The position numbers were made by a program, and so were the translations under genes. The notes under the pieces are model-generated. The model did no database searches and was not told the origin of the DNA. It saw only the letters and a program-made list of their open reading frames with translations. 64,000 bases of DNA from Campylobacteraceae bacterium (GTDB taxonomy: Bacteria > Campylobacterota > Campylobacteria > Campylobacterales > Sulfurovaceae), in assembly GCA_027038275.1 (NCBI GenBank), contig JALVXC010000002.1, positions 1-64,000 on the forward strand. Reading direction: 5' to 3'. Positions 51,020 to 61,272 of the stretch are shown here, one piece after another (position 1 is the first letter of the stretch; each line of letters opens with the position of its first letter).

Positions 51020-52249
51020 ATGCAACAACCAAATAAACTGTCCCCATTTTTTGAAAACCTAAACTTTGAGCGTGATGATAACACCATGGTTATTAACTTT
51101 GGTCCACAGCACCCATCGGCTCATGGTCAGTTAAGACTTGTACTAGAGCTTGATGGAGAGCAGGTGGTAAAAGCGTATCCAGATATTGGTTACCTTCACC
51201 GTGGTATTGAAAAAATGGCTGAAAATATGACCTATAATGAGTTTTTACCAACAACTGATAGACTCGATTATATTGCATCAACATCAAATAACTATGCTTA
51301 TGCTTTAGCTGTTGAGAAGTTACTTGGTATTGAAGCACCAAGACGAGCTCAGGTTATTAGAACTATGCTTTTAGAGCTAAACCGACTCATTTCACACCTC
51401 TTCTTTATTGCAACTCATGCACTTGATGTTGGAGCTATGTCAGTCTTCTTATATGCTTTCCGTGAACGTGAATTTGCAATGGATTTAATGGAAGACTACT
51501 GTGGTGCAAGACTAACTCACTCATCTGTACGTATTGGTGGAGTTCCTCTTGATATTCCTGATGGGTGGTTATCTCAAATGAGAGATTTCTGTGATAAAGT
51601 AGAGTATGAATTAGAACATACATATAATGCTCTTCTCCAAGAGAATAGAATTTGGAAAATGCGTCTTGAAGATGTAGGTGTTATCTCTCCAGAAGATGCT
51701 CTCTCTTGGGGTTGTACAGGTCCAATGTTAAGAGGTTCTGGAATCGCTTACGATATTCGTAAAGAAGAGCCTTATGAACTCTATAGTGAGTTGGACTTTG
51801 ATATTCCTGTAGCTGATACAAATGATTCATATGGACGTTACCGACTCTATATGGCTGAGATGACAGAGTCTATTAAAATAATTAGACAGTTAATTCCTAT
51901 GTATGACGAGACAGAGCCACAACTTATGGCACATGCTCCTAAGTATATCTCTGCTCCAAAAGAGGAGATTATGACACAAAACTATGCACTCATGCAACAC
52001 TTTGTGCTTGTAACTCAAGGTATGAGACCACCAAAAGGTGAAGTCTATGTTCCAACAGAGTCTCCAAAAGGTGAGCTTGGATTCTACATCAAATCAGAGG
52101 GTGAACCGTATGCTTATCGTTTAAAGTGTAGAGCTCCATCATTCTATCATACAGGGTTACTTCAAGAACTGTTAGTAGGAACATATATTGCTGATGTTGT
52201 TACCATTATTGGTTCAACCAATATTGTATTTGGTGAGGTGGATAGATAA
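51020..52249 (+). CDS. nuoD: NADH-quinone oxidoreductase subunit D
   Basis: 409 residues. [20 protein letters not shown] at the N-terminus is the 49-kDa signature lining the quinone cavity, and [12 protein letters not shown] and the C-terminal VFGEVDR are conserved. RBS AGGGAGAAG. It ends with a one-base overlap with the small E-like gene. Confidence 0.97.
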   Translation: MQQPNKLSPFFENLNFERDDNTMVINFGPQHPSAHGQLRLVLELDGEQVVKAYPDIGYLHRGIEKMAENMTYNEFLPTTDRLDYIASTSNNYAYALAVEKLLGIEAPRRAQVIRTMLLELNRLISHLFFIATHALDVGAMSVFLYAFREREFAMDLMEDYCGARLTHSSVRIGGVPLDIPDGWLSQMRDFCDKVEYELEHTYNALLQENRIWKMRLEDVGVISPEDALSWGCTGPMLRGSGIAYDIRKEEPYELYSELDFDIPVADTNDSYGRYRLYMAEMTESIKIIRQLIPMYDETEPQLMAHAPKYISAPKEEIMTQNYALMQHFVLVTQGMRPPKGEVYVPTESPKGELGFYIKSEGEPYAYRLKCRAPSFYHTGLLQELLVGTYIADVVTIIGSTNIVFGEVDR

Positions 52250-52482
52250 TGAAAAGATATGACTTAAGACATCTACATGATGATTTTTACGACAGAATGG
52301 GTGAGCTAATAGATAGTGGACTAAAAGCTGGTGAGGTAGGAATTTTTCTTTTTGAGGTGGGTGATTTTTCTCACATTCAAAAATCGGCAGATTTTATTAA
52401 ATCAAAAGAGGGTGTTGAGTTGATGAACTCTCTTAAGTTTAATGAAGTTGACTGGACTATTGTAGTTAAAAAGGACAAATAA
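52249..52482 (+). CDS. Small NuoE-position subunit of complex I
   Basis: 77 residues, with no cysteines and none of the [2Fe-2S] ligands of true NuoE. It occupies the nuoE position, like the small protein of about 76 residues found there in Helicobacter and Campylobacter. The fold looks mixed alpha/beta (GEVGIFLFEVGDFSHIQKSA). It is coupled by one-base overlaps to nuoD upstream and the F-replacement downstream. Probably a structural adaptor for the altered electron input module. Confidence 0.75.
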   Translation: MKRYDLRHLHDDFYDRMGELIDSGLKAGEVGIFLFEVGDFSHIQKSADFIKSKEGVELMNSLKFNEVDWTIVVKKDK

Positions 52483-54491
52483 TGTCTAAGTTACTGTTCT
52501 CTACTTGGCGTGATGAGTTTATTGACAATCGTGGTAAACCATCGCAAGAGTGGAGTGAGTCGGCTTTTAAACTTCCCCAGACCTACCATGGAGAGAGAGA
52601 TAGTAAAGCGTTTATTGGTTGGGATGGTGTTGCCATTTTTGACGAAGATATAGACGCTGTTATCTTGGCAACCAAATATGCTGCACAGTACCAAGAGTAC
52701 TCTGAAGCGTGTGGTCGTTGTGCTCCTGGTCGCTGGGGAGGTAGAATACTTTACGACTTACTCGACAAAATAGCCCGTGGTGAGGGGAGTTACAATGATG
52801 TATCTCACCTTAAAGAGATTGCTCAAACTATGATGGTTACTTCAAAGTGTGAGATTGGAAAGACTGTTCCAAAACCTATTTTGGATTTAATGGAACACTA
52901 CAAAGAGCAGTTTGATGAGTGTATTGACAATCAAAAACAATCTAAACACTATGATGGAGATATATCATATATTGCTAAAGTAACTGCACCATGTACCGAT
53001 ATGTGTCCTGCTAGTGTTGATATTCCTGCCTATATTGAGGGTGTAAGAGATATGCTCTTTACTGACTCTTTGGTTGCAACTCGTAAAACTATGCCTCTAG
53101 CACACACTTGTGGTCGTGTCTGTCCTCACCCTTGTGAAGATGCTTGTAGACGTGCAAACCTTGATGAGCCTATCTCTATTATGGAGCTTAAGCGTCTTGG
53201 TGCAGATTATGAGACTGACCATGAAGTTCCTTGGTTACACCCAAAAGAGCCAAAACCACTTAGAAACGATGGGAAAAAAGTTGCTATTATTGGAGCTGGT
53301 CCTGCTGGATTAACTGCTGCGTATTACTTGGCACTAGAGGGAATTGCTTGTCATATTTTTGAGGAGCTTCCTGTTAATGGTGGTGAGGTTGCAGTAGGTG
53401 TTCCAGAGTATAGAATGCCTGTTAATAAGTACAATAAAGATATTGACTTAGTCTTAGATATGGAAGCAGTTACTATTACAAATAACTGTCGTGTAGATGC
53501 TGAAAAACTTAAAGAGATAGAGTCTGAGTACGATGCTGTTCTTCTTGGGTTTGGTGCAAGACTCTCTAAGACTGTTCGTGCTAAAAATGAGAATCCTGAT
53601 ATGGGTGGTTATTGGGGTGCGATTTCTATGCTTGACAAGGTAAACTTGTGGAATAAGTATGGTATAGGCTCTCCAGCTTCCAATGAGTTAAAAGATAAAA
53701 CTGTTGTCTGTGTTGGTGGTGGGTTTACCTCTATGGACGTTGTACGTTGTTCAATTCGTGAGGGTGCTAAAAAGGTTATTATGCTCTATCGTCGTGATGA
53801 GAAGACCATTATTAGAAATACCACCTATGAGGAGTATCATGAAGCAGTAGAAGAGGGTGTTGAGTTTATCTTCCACTCTTCGATTGAAGAGATTTTTGAT
53901 GATGGTGAGAAGATTACCAAGTTAAAGGTCAATAAGTTTGAACTTGTTCCTGACCCTAATGGTGGACGACCTCAACTTGTAAAGATTGAGGGTGCTGATT
54001 TTGAGATAGAGTGTGACTACCTTATCCCTGCTGTATCTCAATCTTTAGATTTACAGATTCTGCCAGAAGAATGGAATATTGAGATGACAAGTTGGAACTC
54101 AATTAAGACCAATGGTAGAGACTATATGACCTCTCGCCCTGGTATCTTTGCAGCAGGTGATTGTGAGTATGGACCTATGACCATTGTTAATGCTGTAGGA
54201 CAGGCTAGAAGAGCTGCATCTGTAATTAGCCGTTATATCTATGATGGTAAGTGTACTCTAACAGATGATGAGATTATGGAAGACCACTTGGCACGTCTAA
54301 AGGTCTACAATAAAAATGAGAAGATTACAGGTTGGATGCCAGGTATTCCTAGACAGGTTAGTGAAAAGTTAGGTGTCGATGAGCGTAAAGACAACAACAG
54401 AGAGGTAAACCTTGGGTTTACAGGTGAAGAGGCGATAAGTGAAGCAGAGCGTTGTATGCGATGTTACTACATATCGATGGTGGCTGTATGA
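52482..54491 (+). CDS. Complex I electron-input subunit: NuoF C-terminal-like domain fused to GltD-type flavoprotein
   Basis: 669 residues. Residues about 72-140 match the cluster-N3 end of NuoF (EACGRCAPGRWGGRI ... SKCEIGKTVPKPI), but the third cysteine of CxxCxxC is Gly. From about 165 it is a GltD/NfnB-type module: cysteine pairs APCTDMCP and CGRVCPHPCEDAC, FAD site IIGAGPAGLTAA (about 268), nucleotide site CVGGGFTSMD (about 409), and C-terminal FAD motif AAGDCEYGP (about 556). The FMN/NADH domain of NuoF is missing. It probably accepts electrons from NAD(P)H at FAD or from a ferredoxin/flavodoxin. Confidence 0.82.
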   Translation: MSKLLFSTWRDEFIDNRGKPSQEWSESAFKLPQTYHGERDSKAFIGWDGVAIFDEDIDAVILATKYAAQYQEYSEACGRCAPGRWGGRILYDLLDKIARGEGSYNDVSHLKEIAQTMMVTSKCEIGKTVPKPILDLMEHYKEQFDECIDNQKQSKHYDGDISYIAKVTAPCTDMCPASVDIPAYIEGVRDMLFTDSLVATRKTMPLAHTCGRVCPHPCEDACRRANLDEPISIMELKRLGADYETDHEVPWLHPKEPKPLRNDGKKVAIIGAGPAGLTAAYYLALEGIACHIFEELPVNGGEVAVGVPEYRMPVNKYNKDIDLVLDMEAVTITNNCRVDAEKLKEIESEYDAVLLGFGARLSKTVRAKNENPDMGGYWGAISMLDKVNLWNKYGIGSPASNELKDKTVVCVGGGFTSMDVVRCSIREGAKKVIMLYRRDEKTIIRNTTYEEYHEAVEEGVEFIFHSSIEEIFDDGEKITKLKVNKFELVPDPNGGRPQLVKIEGADFEIECDYLIPAVSQSLDLQILPEEWNIEMTSWNSIKTNGRDYMTSRPGIFAAGDCEYGPMTIVNAVGQARRAASVISRYIYDGKCTLTDDEIMEDHLARLKVYNKNEKITGWMPGIPRQVSEKLGVDERKDNNREVNLGFTGEEAISEAERCMRCYYISMVAV

Positions 54492-56692
54492 TGAGTAGTA
54501 AAGTTATTAATCTAACAATTGATGGAAAGAGCTGTTCAGGTAATGCAGGTGATACCATTTTAGAGGTAGCTAGAAAAAATGGTATCTATATTCCAACTAT
54601 GTGTTATCTTACTAAAACCTTGCCTATTGCATCTTGTAGAATCTGTTCAGTAAAGGTTGAGGGTGTTGATGGCTTTATCTTGTCATGCCAAGAGAAGGCT
54701 GTTGATGGAGCTATAATTAAGACTAACGACAGTGAACTCTACCAAGAGCGTCAAAATATTATGAAGCTCTATAATGTTAACCACCCACTAGAGTGTGGGG
54801 TGTGTGACCAGAGTGGAGAGTGTGACCTACAGAACAAAACTATGGAGTTTGGGCTTGATGGTCAAACCTTTACTGCACAAGATATGCCTAGACCTGTGCA
54901 AAATTGGGGATATGTGTCGTATGACCCATCTTTGTGTATTATGTGCGAAAAGTGTGTAAGGGTTTCAACAGAGATTACAGGTGATGAGGCACTCAAAGTA
55001 AAATTTGGTGGTTACTCTTCAACCATCGAAAATGTAAAACAAGAAGCAAACTACGCCACTTTAGGTGAAGCAGCAGCAGTTTGTCCTGTTGGAGCATTGG
55101 TTGATACCAAGTTCAAATATAGCACAAACGCTTGGGAATTAACTAAGATACCATCATCTTGTCCTCACTGTGGTGTGGCTCACGATGTTACCTATGAGGT
55201 AAAAAATGGAAAAATTTACCGTACCTCTAACCAAGCAGAGTTTACCACTATGTGTTCAGCTTCGCGTTATGGGTTTGATTTTGCCAATGAGGGTGTAACT
55301 AAAGATGAAGATGCCTTTAAGTTAGCTGTTGAGAAGTTTAAGAGTGCTAAAAGCATTGTTTTTGCTAAAGAGATTTCTAATGAAGAGGCTTTTATGTTCC
55401 AAATGCTTAAAGAGAAGATGGGTGTTAAGCTCATTTCGCCTGAAGCAAGAGCCTATCAGAAGTTTATGAGAGCCTATAGCTCAATTACAGGTAAATTACT
55501 CAATAGTGGAACACTAGAGCAACTCTCAAAATCACAAGCTATTATGGTACTTGGAACACGTATTAATGATGATGCACCTTTAGTTAAGTTTCACATTAAT
55601 ATGGCAAGTAAGTGGCATAGAGCTAGAGTAGCCTACCTTCACCCAATAGTAGATAACAATATTAAAAATATTGTAACTCAATATATCTCTTACGCAGTAG
55701 GCAATGAAGAGGCAGTTACATCTTCGTTAGTCTCTTACTTACTTAAAGATGTAGATGGTATTGATATTGATGTAGATTTAGATGCTATCTCTAGTGAAGA
55801 TTTAGAGCTGTTAAGAAAGTCTCACATTAAAAAAGTAGGCTTCTCTTTAGTTGTAAGTAGTGACCTCTATGCTCACCCACAAGCCCAGAATATTGCAAAG
55901 ATGATAGCATTGGTTGAGAAGCATACTGACATAAATGTTGTAGTTATTCCTCCTGCTGGAAATGCAATGGGTGTTTCACTTATTTGTGATTTGGACGATG
56001 AGGTTGAGTCTCCATCTATTGGTTACAATGCTAAGGGTGACTTTACCCTCTCTAGCTTTGGAGGAGGAGATTTAGATGTACCTGCTCTTAACCAACAAGA
56101 GGGAACACTTACTTCTATGACCAAGCGTGTTGTGCCTATGAATGTAGCAGTTGAGTATGGTGGGTATGTCTTAAATGATATTATGAATGCACTTGGTTTT
56201 AGTGCAGAGTATACTATTGACTATACTAAGATGTTACCAAATGATAAGGGCTTTAGAGCTGTTGAGTTTGACGACCTACCAGACCATTTCGATATGCAGG
56301 GTATTGAGCATAGAGGATATATGCTTGAAGAGGTAGAGGTTAAAGCAGATGGTGTTGTTGAGAAATTGGGCAATAATGAAAAGTTAAATGGAGCAGTAGT
56401 ATACAACTGTAATCCACAAGAGCATTTCTCTGCTTTGACTGCACAATCTAAAAATTTGACCTCTGAAGCATCTCTTGTAGGCTCAGAAGCATTTGCACAA
56501 GAGCAGGGGTTAGCAGATGGTGATACCGTTTGCTACACTATTGATGGTATTAAATTTGAGAGAGTGTTTAAGATTGATACATCTATGAAGGGTGCAGTAG
56601 CACTTAACCCTACCTTTGATATGGGCTTAAGTAGTGCTTTGCTATCCTCTTACAGATTTAGTCAAGTAGATTTAAAAAAGGTAGGAAGCTAA
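54488..56692 (+). CDS. nuoG: NADH-quinone oxidoreductase subunit G, first copy
   Basis: 734 residues from ATG 54488, which overlaps the previous stop (ATGA). The track start 54452 adds 12 residues translated from the upstream gene. N1b ligands: MCYLTKTLPIASCRIC plus SCQEK. N5: HPLECGVCDQSGEC. N4: CIMCEKC with CPVGAL. N7 region CPHCGVAH has His where the third cysteine is expected, with MCSASRYGFDF as fourth. A long molybdopterin-fold C-terminal region follows. One of two tandem NuoG proteins. Confidence 0.92.
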   Translation: MMSSKVINLTIDGKSCSGNAGDTILEVARKNGIYIPTMCYLTKTLPIASCRICSVKVEGVDGFILSCQEKAVDGAIIKTNDSELYQERQNIMKLYNVNHPLECGVCDQSGECDLQNKTMEFGLDGQTFTAQDMPRPVQNWGYVSYDPSLCIMCEKCVRVSTEITGDEALKVKFGGYSSTIENVKQEANYATLGEAAAVCPVGALVDTKFKYSTNAWELTKIPSSCPHCGVAHDVTYEVKNGKIYRTSNQAEFTTMCSASRYGFDFANEGVTKDEDAFKLAVEKFKSAKSIVFAKEISNEEAFMFQMLKEKMGVKLISPEARAYQKFMRAYSSITGKLLNSGTLEQLSKSQAIMVLGTRINDDAPLVKFHINMASKWHRARVAYLHPIVDNNIKNIVTQYISYAVGNEEAVTSSLVSYLLKDVDGIDIDVDLDAISSEDLELLRKSHIKKVGFSLVVSSDLYAHPQAQNIAKMIALVEKHTDINVVVIPPAGNAMGVSLICDLDDEVESPSIGYNAKGDFTLSSFGGGDLDVPALNQQEGTLTSMTKRVVPMNVAVEYGGYVLNDIMNALGFSAEYTIDYTKMLPNDKGFRAVEFDDLPDHFDMQGIEHRGYMLEEVEVKADGVVEKLGNNEKLNGAVVYNCNPQEHFSALTAQSKNLTSEASLVGSEAFAQEQGLADGDTVCYTIDGIKFERVFKIDTSMKGAVALNPTFDMGLSSALLSSYRFSQVDLKKVGS

Positions 56693-56693
56693 T

Positions 56694-59036
56694 ATGAGCG
56701 AAGTTCAGACAGTAGACAATATGGTTACTATTAGCATTGATGGTGTTGAGTATAAGGCAAAAGAGGGTGAATACATTCTTAATGCTGCTCGTGCCAATGA
56801 TGTGTTTATTCCTGCTATCTGTTACCTTACAAGGTGTTCACCGACACTCGCGTGTCGTTTATGTCTTGTTGAGGCTGATGGAAAGCAGGTATATGCGTGT
56901 AATACTAAAGTTAAAGATGGTATGTCGGTTACGGTTGATACTCCAAATATTTTAGAAGAGCGTAGAGCTATGATGGAAGTATATGATGTCAACCACCCAC
57001 TTCAGTGTGGTGTATGTGACCAGAGTGGTGAGTGTGAGTTACAAAACTATACACTTGAAATGCAAGTTGATTCACAAACTTATGCAATTAAAGATACAGA
57101 GCGTCATACAGCTAATTGGTCATCTGTACTTCATTATGATGCAGGTTTATGTATTGTGTGTGAGAGATGTACCACTGTATGTAAAGATATGATTGGTGAT
57201 TCAGCTCTTAAGACTACAAAACGAGGTGGAGATAAGCTTGATAAGTCATTAAAAGATAGTATGCCAAAAGATGCGTATGCTATGTGGAATAAGCTTCAAA
57301 AGTCAATTATTGCTCCAAGTAATGGTACAGGCTCAACAGACTGTTCAGATTGTGGTGAGTGTATTGCTGTTTGTCCTGTTGGTGCATTGGTAAGTAGAGA
57401 TTTTCAATACACAACAAATGCTTGGGATTTAAAGCGAATACCTGCTGTATCGGCTCACTCATCTGATGGTTTTGCTATCTACTACGAGACTAAACCACGC
57501 TCAATAAGTGATAGAAGAGAGAAAATTTTCCGTGTAACAAATGAGTGGAACTTTGTCTCTCTTGATGGTTCTGCACGTTTTGGGTATGACTTTGAAAATG
57601 AAGATGTAACTAAAGATGAAAAAGCGTTTGCTAATGCTGTAGAGGCACTAAAAAAGGCAGAGACTATTAGATTTAACTCTGTTATCTCAAATGAAGAGGC
57701 ATTAATGCTTCAGACATTAAAAGAGAAATTAGGAGTTAAGCTTTACAATCCAGAGGTTAGACCATTTCAGAAGTTTTTAAAGCTTTACAGTGAAGCTTCA
57801 GGAAAATCTCTCTACAACTCAGACAGTACAAAAGCGATGAAGTGCGACTTTGTTGTCTCTGTTGGTGGTGCATTAAGAAATGACTCTCCTGGGTTAAAAT
57901 ATGCCTTTAACAACATTCAAAAGATGAATAAAGGTGCAGGACTCTACTTCCACCCAGTAGGTGATAAACTTATTCCAACTTTTGGTAAAAATGTTGAGAT
58001 GTTTATACACAAAGCAGGGCTAGAAGAGGCTTCTCTATATCTTCTACTTGACCTATTTGCCGATAAATCAAAACTCCCTGCTGATGTTAAAGATTATATT
58101 GAATCATTTGAAAATGGTAAATTAATTGATATGCTTGGTGGTGACTCTGAAAAGTTCATGGCTGGGTTTGACAAGATGATGAAGAAGAAAGAGAAGTTTG
58201 TCTTGATGGTTGGTGAGGACTACTATGGTCACCCTAAAGCTGAAAATCTTGCTAAACTTATTGTTCTTCTTGAAGAGACAGCAGGGTTTGAAGTAGTGAT
58301 GAATCCACCAAAATCAAATGCACTAGGTGTAGCACTTATTTGTGACCTTGATGATGAAGCAACTGGTTACACTGTAGGTTACAATGAAAATGGTGACTTT
58401 AGACTCTCTGCTCTTGGAGATGGAGATTTGGATTTACCTGCATTTAATCAACAAGAGGGAACAGTAACAACACTCTCAAAAAGAGTTGTTCCTACCAATG
58501 TTGCTATTGATTATGGTGGATATGTTCTAAATGACCTTATGGCAGAGTTAGTAGATGCTCCAAGATTGACTATTGATTGGACACCATATCTTCCAACAGA
58601 TAAAGGGTATAAGTCAGTAGCATTTGATGACCTTGCAAACAGCTTTGACAATGCAGGAAATGATAACCGTGGTTATCTACTTGACGTGACAACTAAGGAA
58701 GTAGAGCTTCCAAGCGTTGAGAAATTTGATGAAAATGCAACACTTGAGGGTGATATTGTCTATAGATGTAATCCACCAAGACAGTTTAGTGACTTTTCAG
58801 ACAAAGCACACCAAATCTTTGAAGCCTTTGGTCTATATGCAAGTGAAGAACGTGCTAAAGAGTTAGGTTCAAAAGTAGAAGTGGTTTTTGAAAATGGAAG
58901 CATTGAGGTTGACGTGGTGGTAGATAAGAAGATGGAAGGCAACATTGTTGCTCTTTCAGACTTTAAATCTGCTCAAAATGTCTATGAACTCTTTGGTGAG
59001 TCAAGATATGCAACAGTAACAATAAGAGAGGTGTAA
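56694..59036 (+). CDS. nuoG: NADH-quinone oxidoreductase subunit G, second copy
   Basis: 780 residues, one base after the first nuoG stop. N1b: ICYLTRCSPTLACRLC. N5: HPLQCGVCDQSGEC. The N4 region is expanded to a ferredoxin-like pair of motifs, CIVCERCTTVC and CSDCGECIAVCP (about 152-230), separated by about 60 extra residues. The N7 cysteines are absent (RIPAVSAHSSDG; SLDGSARFGYDF). The C-terminal domain resembles copy one (DLDDEATGYTVGYNENGDF). The two copies thus carry different cluster sets. Confidence 0.92.
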   Translation: MSEVQTVDNMVTISIDGVEYKAKEGEYILNAARANDVFIPAICYLTRCSPTLACRLCLVEADGKQVYACNTKVKDGMSVTVDTPNILEERRAMMEVYDVNHPLQCGVCDQSGECELQNYTLEMQVDSQTYAIKDTERHTANWSSVLHYDAGLCIVCERCTTVCKDMIGDSALKTTKRGGDKLDKSLKDSMPKDAYAMWNKLQKSIIAPSNGTGSTDCSDCGECIAVCPVGALVSRDFQYTTNAWDLKRIPAVSAHSSDGFAIYYETKPRSISDRREKIFRVTNEWNFVSLDGSARFGYDFENEDVTKDEKAFANAVEALKKAETIRFNSVISNEEALMLQTLKEKLGVKLYNPEVRPFQKFLKLYSEASGKSLYNSDSTKAMKCDFVVSVGGALRNDSPGLKYAFNNIQKMNKGAGLYFHPVGDKLIPTFGKNVEMFIHKAGLEEASLYLLLDLFADKSKLPADVKDYIESFENGKLIDMLGGDSEKFMAGFDKMMKKKEKFVLMVGEDYYGHPKAENLAKLIVLLEETAGFEVVMNPPKSNALGVALICDLDDEATGYTVGYNENGDFRLSALGDGDLDLPAFNQQEGTVTTLSKRVVPTNVAIDYGGYVLNDLMAELVDAPRLTIDWTPYLPTDKGYKSVAFDDLANSFDNAGNDNRGYLLDVTTKEVELPSVEKFDENATLEGDIVYRCNPPRQFSDFSDKAHQIFEAFGLYASEERAKELGSKVEVVFENGSIEVDVVVDKKMEGNIVALSDFKSAQNVYELFGESRYATVTIREV

Positions 59037-59038
59037 AT

Positions 59039-60055
59039 ATGGAAACAGCAACAATGTTACCTGAAGTTACGGCTGCTGGTGTCATCATCAAAGCAGTCTT
59101 AATTTTAGCAGTTATTGCAGCAATTGCAGGATTTGGTACATATATTGAGCGTAAAGTCCTTGCATTTATGCAACGAAGGCTTGGACCACAACACGTTGGT
59201 CCTTTTGGACTATTGCAGTTAGCAGCAGATGGTATTAAACTCTTTACAAAAGAGGATATTATTCCTCAACATGCTAACAAGATTATCTTTGCAGTAGCTC
59301 CTGTCATTACAGCAGCAACAGCATTTATTGCATTAGCCGCAGTACCTGTCTTTCCTGACTTTACTATTCCTTTGTTGGACATATATGTTCCATCAATCGC
59401 GTCTGATGTAAATGTAGGAATTCTATTTGTTCTTGGAATGATGGCAGCGGGACTCTATGGTCCTCTTTTAGCAGGTATGGCACAAGCAAACAAGTGGGGA
59501 ATTATAGGTTCAGCTAGAACAGCGATTCAGTTTCTCTCTTATGAAGTTGTAACAGGACTTTCTATATTAGCTCCTATTATGATGGTTGGGTCACTCTCTT
59601 TTGTAGACTTTAACAACTATCAAGCAGATGGTACTTGGATAGTAGTATATCAACCTGTTGCATTTGTACTTTTCCTTATAGCAGGGTATGCAGAGACTAA
59701 CAGAACACCATTTGACCTTTTAGAGCATGAGGCAGAGATTGTATCTGGTTATGTGACAGAGTACTCTGGTATGCGTTGGGGACTCTTCTTTATTGGTGAG
59801 TATGCTAACATGATTACTATTGGTGTTATCGCCTCTATAGTGTTCCTTGGTGGATACAATGACTTCTGGATATTCCCAGGTTGGTTAATGATTATTGCAA
59901 AAATTGCCTTCTCATTCTTCTTTATGTTATGGGTAAGAGCAGCATGGCCTCACATTAGACCAGACCAGTTGATGTGGTTGTGTTGGAAAGTATTGATGCC
60001 ATTGGCAGTAGTAAATGTCGTTATTACAGGTATTGTAATGATGATAGTAGGTTAA
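59039..60055 (+). CDS. nuoH: NADH-quinone oxidoreductase subunit H
   Basis: 338 residues, about eight membrane spans. ERKVLAFMQRRLGPQHVGPFG lines the quinone entry, and AETNRTPFDLLEHEAEIVSGYVTEYSG is the conserved acidic loop. It links the hydrophilic arm to the proton pumps. Confidence 0.97.
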   Translation: METATMLPEVTAAGVIIKAVLILAVIAAIAGFGTYIERKVLAFMQRRLGPQHVGPFGLLQLAADGIKLFTKEDIIPQHANKIIFAVAPVITAATAFIALAAVPVFPDFTIPLLDIYVPSIASDVNVGILFVLGMMAAGLYGPLLAGMAQANKWGIIGSARTAIQFLSYEVVTGLSILAPIMMVGSLSFVDFNNYQADGTWIVVYQPVAFVLFLIAGYAETNRTPFDLLEHEAEIVSGYVTEYSGMRWGLFFIGEYANMITIGVIASIVFLGGYNDFWIFPGWLMIIAKIAFSFFFMLWVRAAWPHIRPDQLMWLCWKVLMPLAVVNVVITGIVMMIVG

Positions 60056-60066
60056 GAGGAGTAGAG

Positions 60067-60690
60067 ATGAGTTTAGAACAATTTAAAAACAGAAATGTTG
60101 GAACGCAGAACTACGTTAAGCTAGATTTAGACCATACTCCAACGAGTGGTTGGTGTCAGTTTAAACAGGTAGTTAAAAGAACATTTAAACCAGAGCTTTT
60201 TGTAGGGCTTTGGGTAACTTTAAGAGAGATGATTAATGCTCTCTTTAGAGGTAAAATGCATACAACACAGTATCCATTTGAGAAGTTACCAATCTCTCCA
60301 AGATATAGAGCTATCCATGATATGCTTCGTCTATTGGAGTCAGGACACTATCGATGTATTGGTTGTGGTCTTTGTGAGAAGATTTGTATCGCTAACTGTA
60401 TTACAATGGAGACACGTTATGATGAAAATCAAAGAAAAGAGGTATCTGAGTATACCATTAACTTTGGTCGTTGTATCTTCTGTGGTTACTGTGCAGAGGT
60501 TTGTCCTGAATTAGCTATTGTTCATGGACAACGTTATGAGACAGCTTCAGAGCAGAGAGCTAGTTTCTCGTTATTTGAAGATATGTTAACCCCGATTGAC
60601 CAGTTGAATCTTCAACAAGAGTATCAAGGGTTTGGTGCAGTTAGTCCAAATGCCGATGAAAATATTAAAAAAACGCCATTGGCATACTAA
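60067..60690 (+). CDS. nuoI: NADH-quinone oxidoreductase subunit I
   Basis: 207 residues from ATG 60067 behind GAGGAG; the 238-residue track version starts inside nuoH and adds residues unlike any NuoI. Two [4Fe-4S] motifs carry clusters N6a and N6b: CIGCGLCEKICIANC and CIFCGYCAEVCPE. N- and C-terminal extensions flank the ferredoxin domain. Confidence 0.95.
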   Translation: MSLEQFKNRNVGTQNYVKLDLDHTPTSGWCQFKQVVKRTFKPELFVGLWVTLREMINALFRGKMHTTQYPFEKLPISPRYRAIHDMLRLLESGHYRCIGCGLCEKICIANCITMETRYDENQRKEVSEYTINFGRCIFCGYCAEVCPELAIVHGQRYETASEQRASFSLFEDMLTPIDQLNLQQEYQGFGAVSPNADENIKKTPLAY

Positions 60691-60702
60691 AAGGAGAAGG
60701 AA

Positions 60703-61272
60703 ATGTATGAATTTATAGCCTTTTACATCTTTGCGATTGCAACAACAATTCTGTTTGTTATAACCGTAATGAGTAAAAATGTACTCTACTCCATGACATC
60801 TCTAGCAGCTGGAATGGTTTTGATTTCTGGATTCTTCTTCCTTTTGGGAGCAGATTTCCTAGGTGTTGTTCAACTTATTGTATATGTGGGGGCTGTTATG
60901 GCTCTTTACGCCTTTGCAATGATGTTCTTTGATGCAACTAAAAATGTAAAAGAGAAGCACCAAAATCCTGCTTTAGTATTTCTACTTGGTGGGTTAATGG
61001 CACTTGTATTTGTAATTATGTTCTCTGCACCAGTAATTGGTGACAACATTCAAGCACTCTACCCAATAGAAGATGGTGTTGGTAATGCACAAGCTGTTGG
61101 TATGGTTCTCTTTACTAAATATCTTGTACCTTTTGAGGTGGCAGCTGTAATGCTACTTGTAGCAATGATTGCAGGAATTATCTTAGCAGGTAAGAAGATG
61201 GACTACTCTTTAACAAAGTCTGAAGCTATTGATGAAGAGATGAATGTGGAACTTAAAAAAGGAGAAGAGTAA
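60703..61272 (+). CDS. nuoJ: NADH-quinone oxidoreductase subunit J
   Basis: 189 residues, five predicted membrane spans. LGADFLGVVQLIVYVGAVMALYAFAMMF contains the pi-bulge TM3 signature. It has a one-base overlap with nuoK. Confidence 0.95.
   Translation: MYEFIAFYIFAIATTILFVITVMSKNVLYSMTSLAAGMVLISGFFFLLGADFLGVVQLIVYVGAVMALYAFAMMFFDATKNVKEKHQNPALVFLLGGLMALVFVIMFSAPVIGDNIQALYPIEDGVGNAQAVGMVLFTKYLVPFEVAAVMLLVAMIAGIILAGKKMDYSLTKSEAIDEEMNVELKKGEE

Noticed and set aside
54452-54487. 12-residue extension of the first nuoG
   Set aside because: It overlaps the upstream coding end, and ATG 54488 forms the ATGA junction typical of this operon.
59974-60066. 31-residue extension of nuoI
   Set aside because: It is nuoH sequence read in another frame; GAGGAG precedes ATG 60067.
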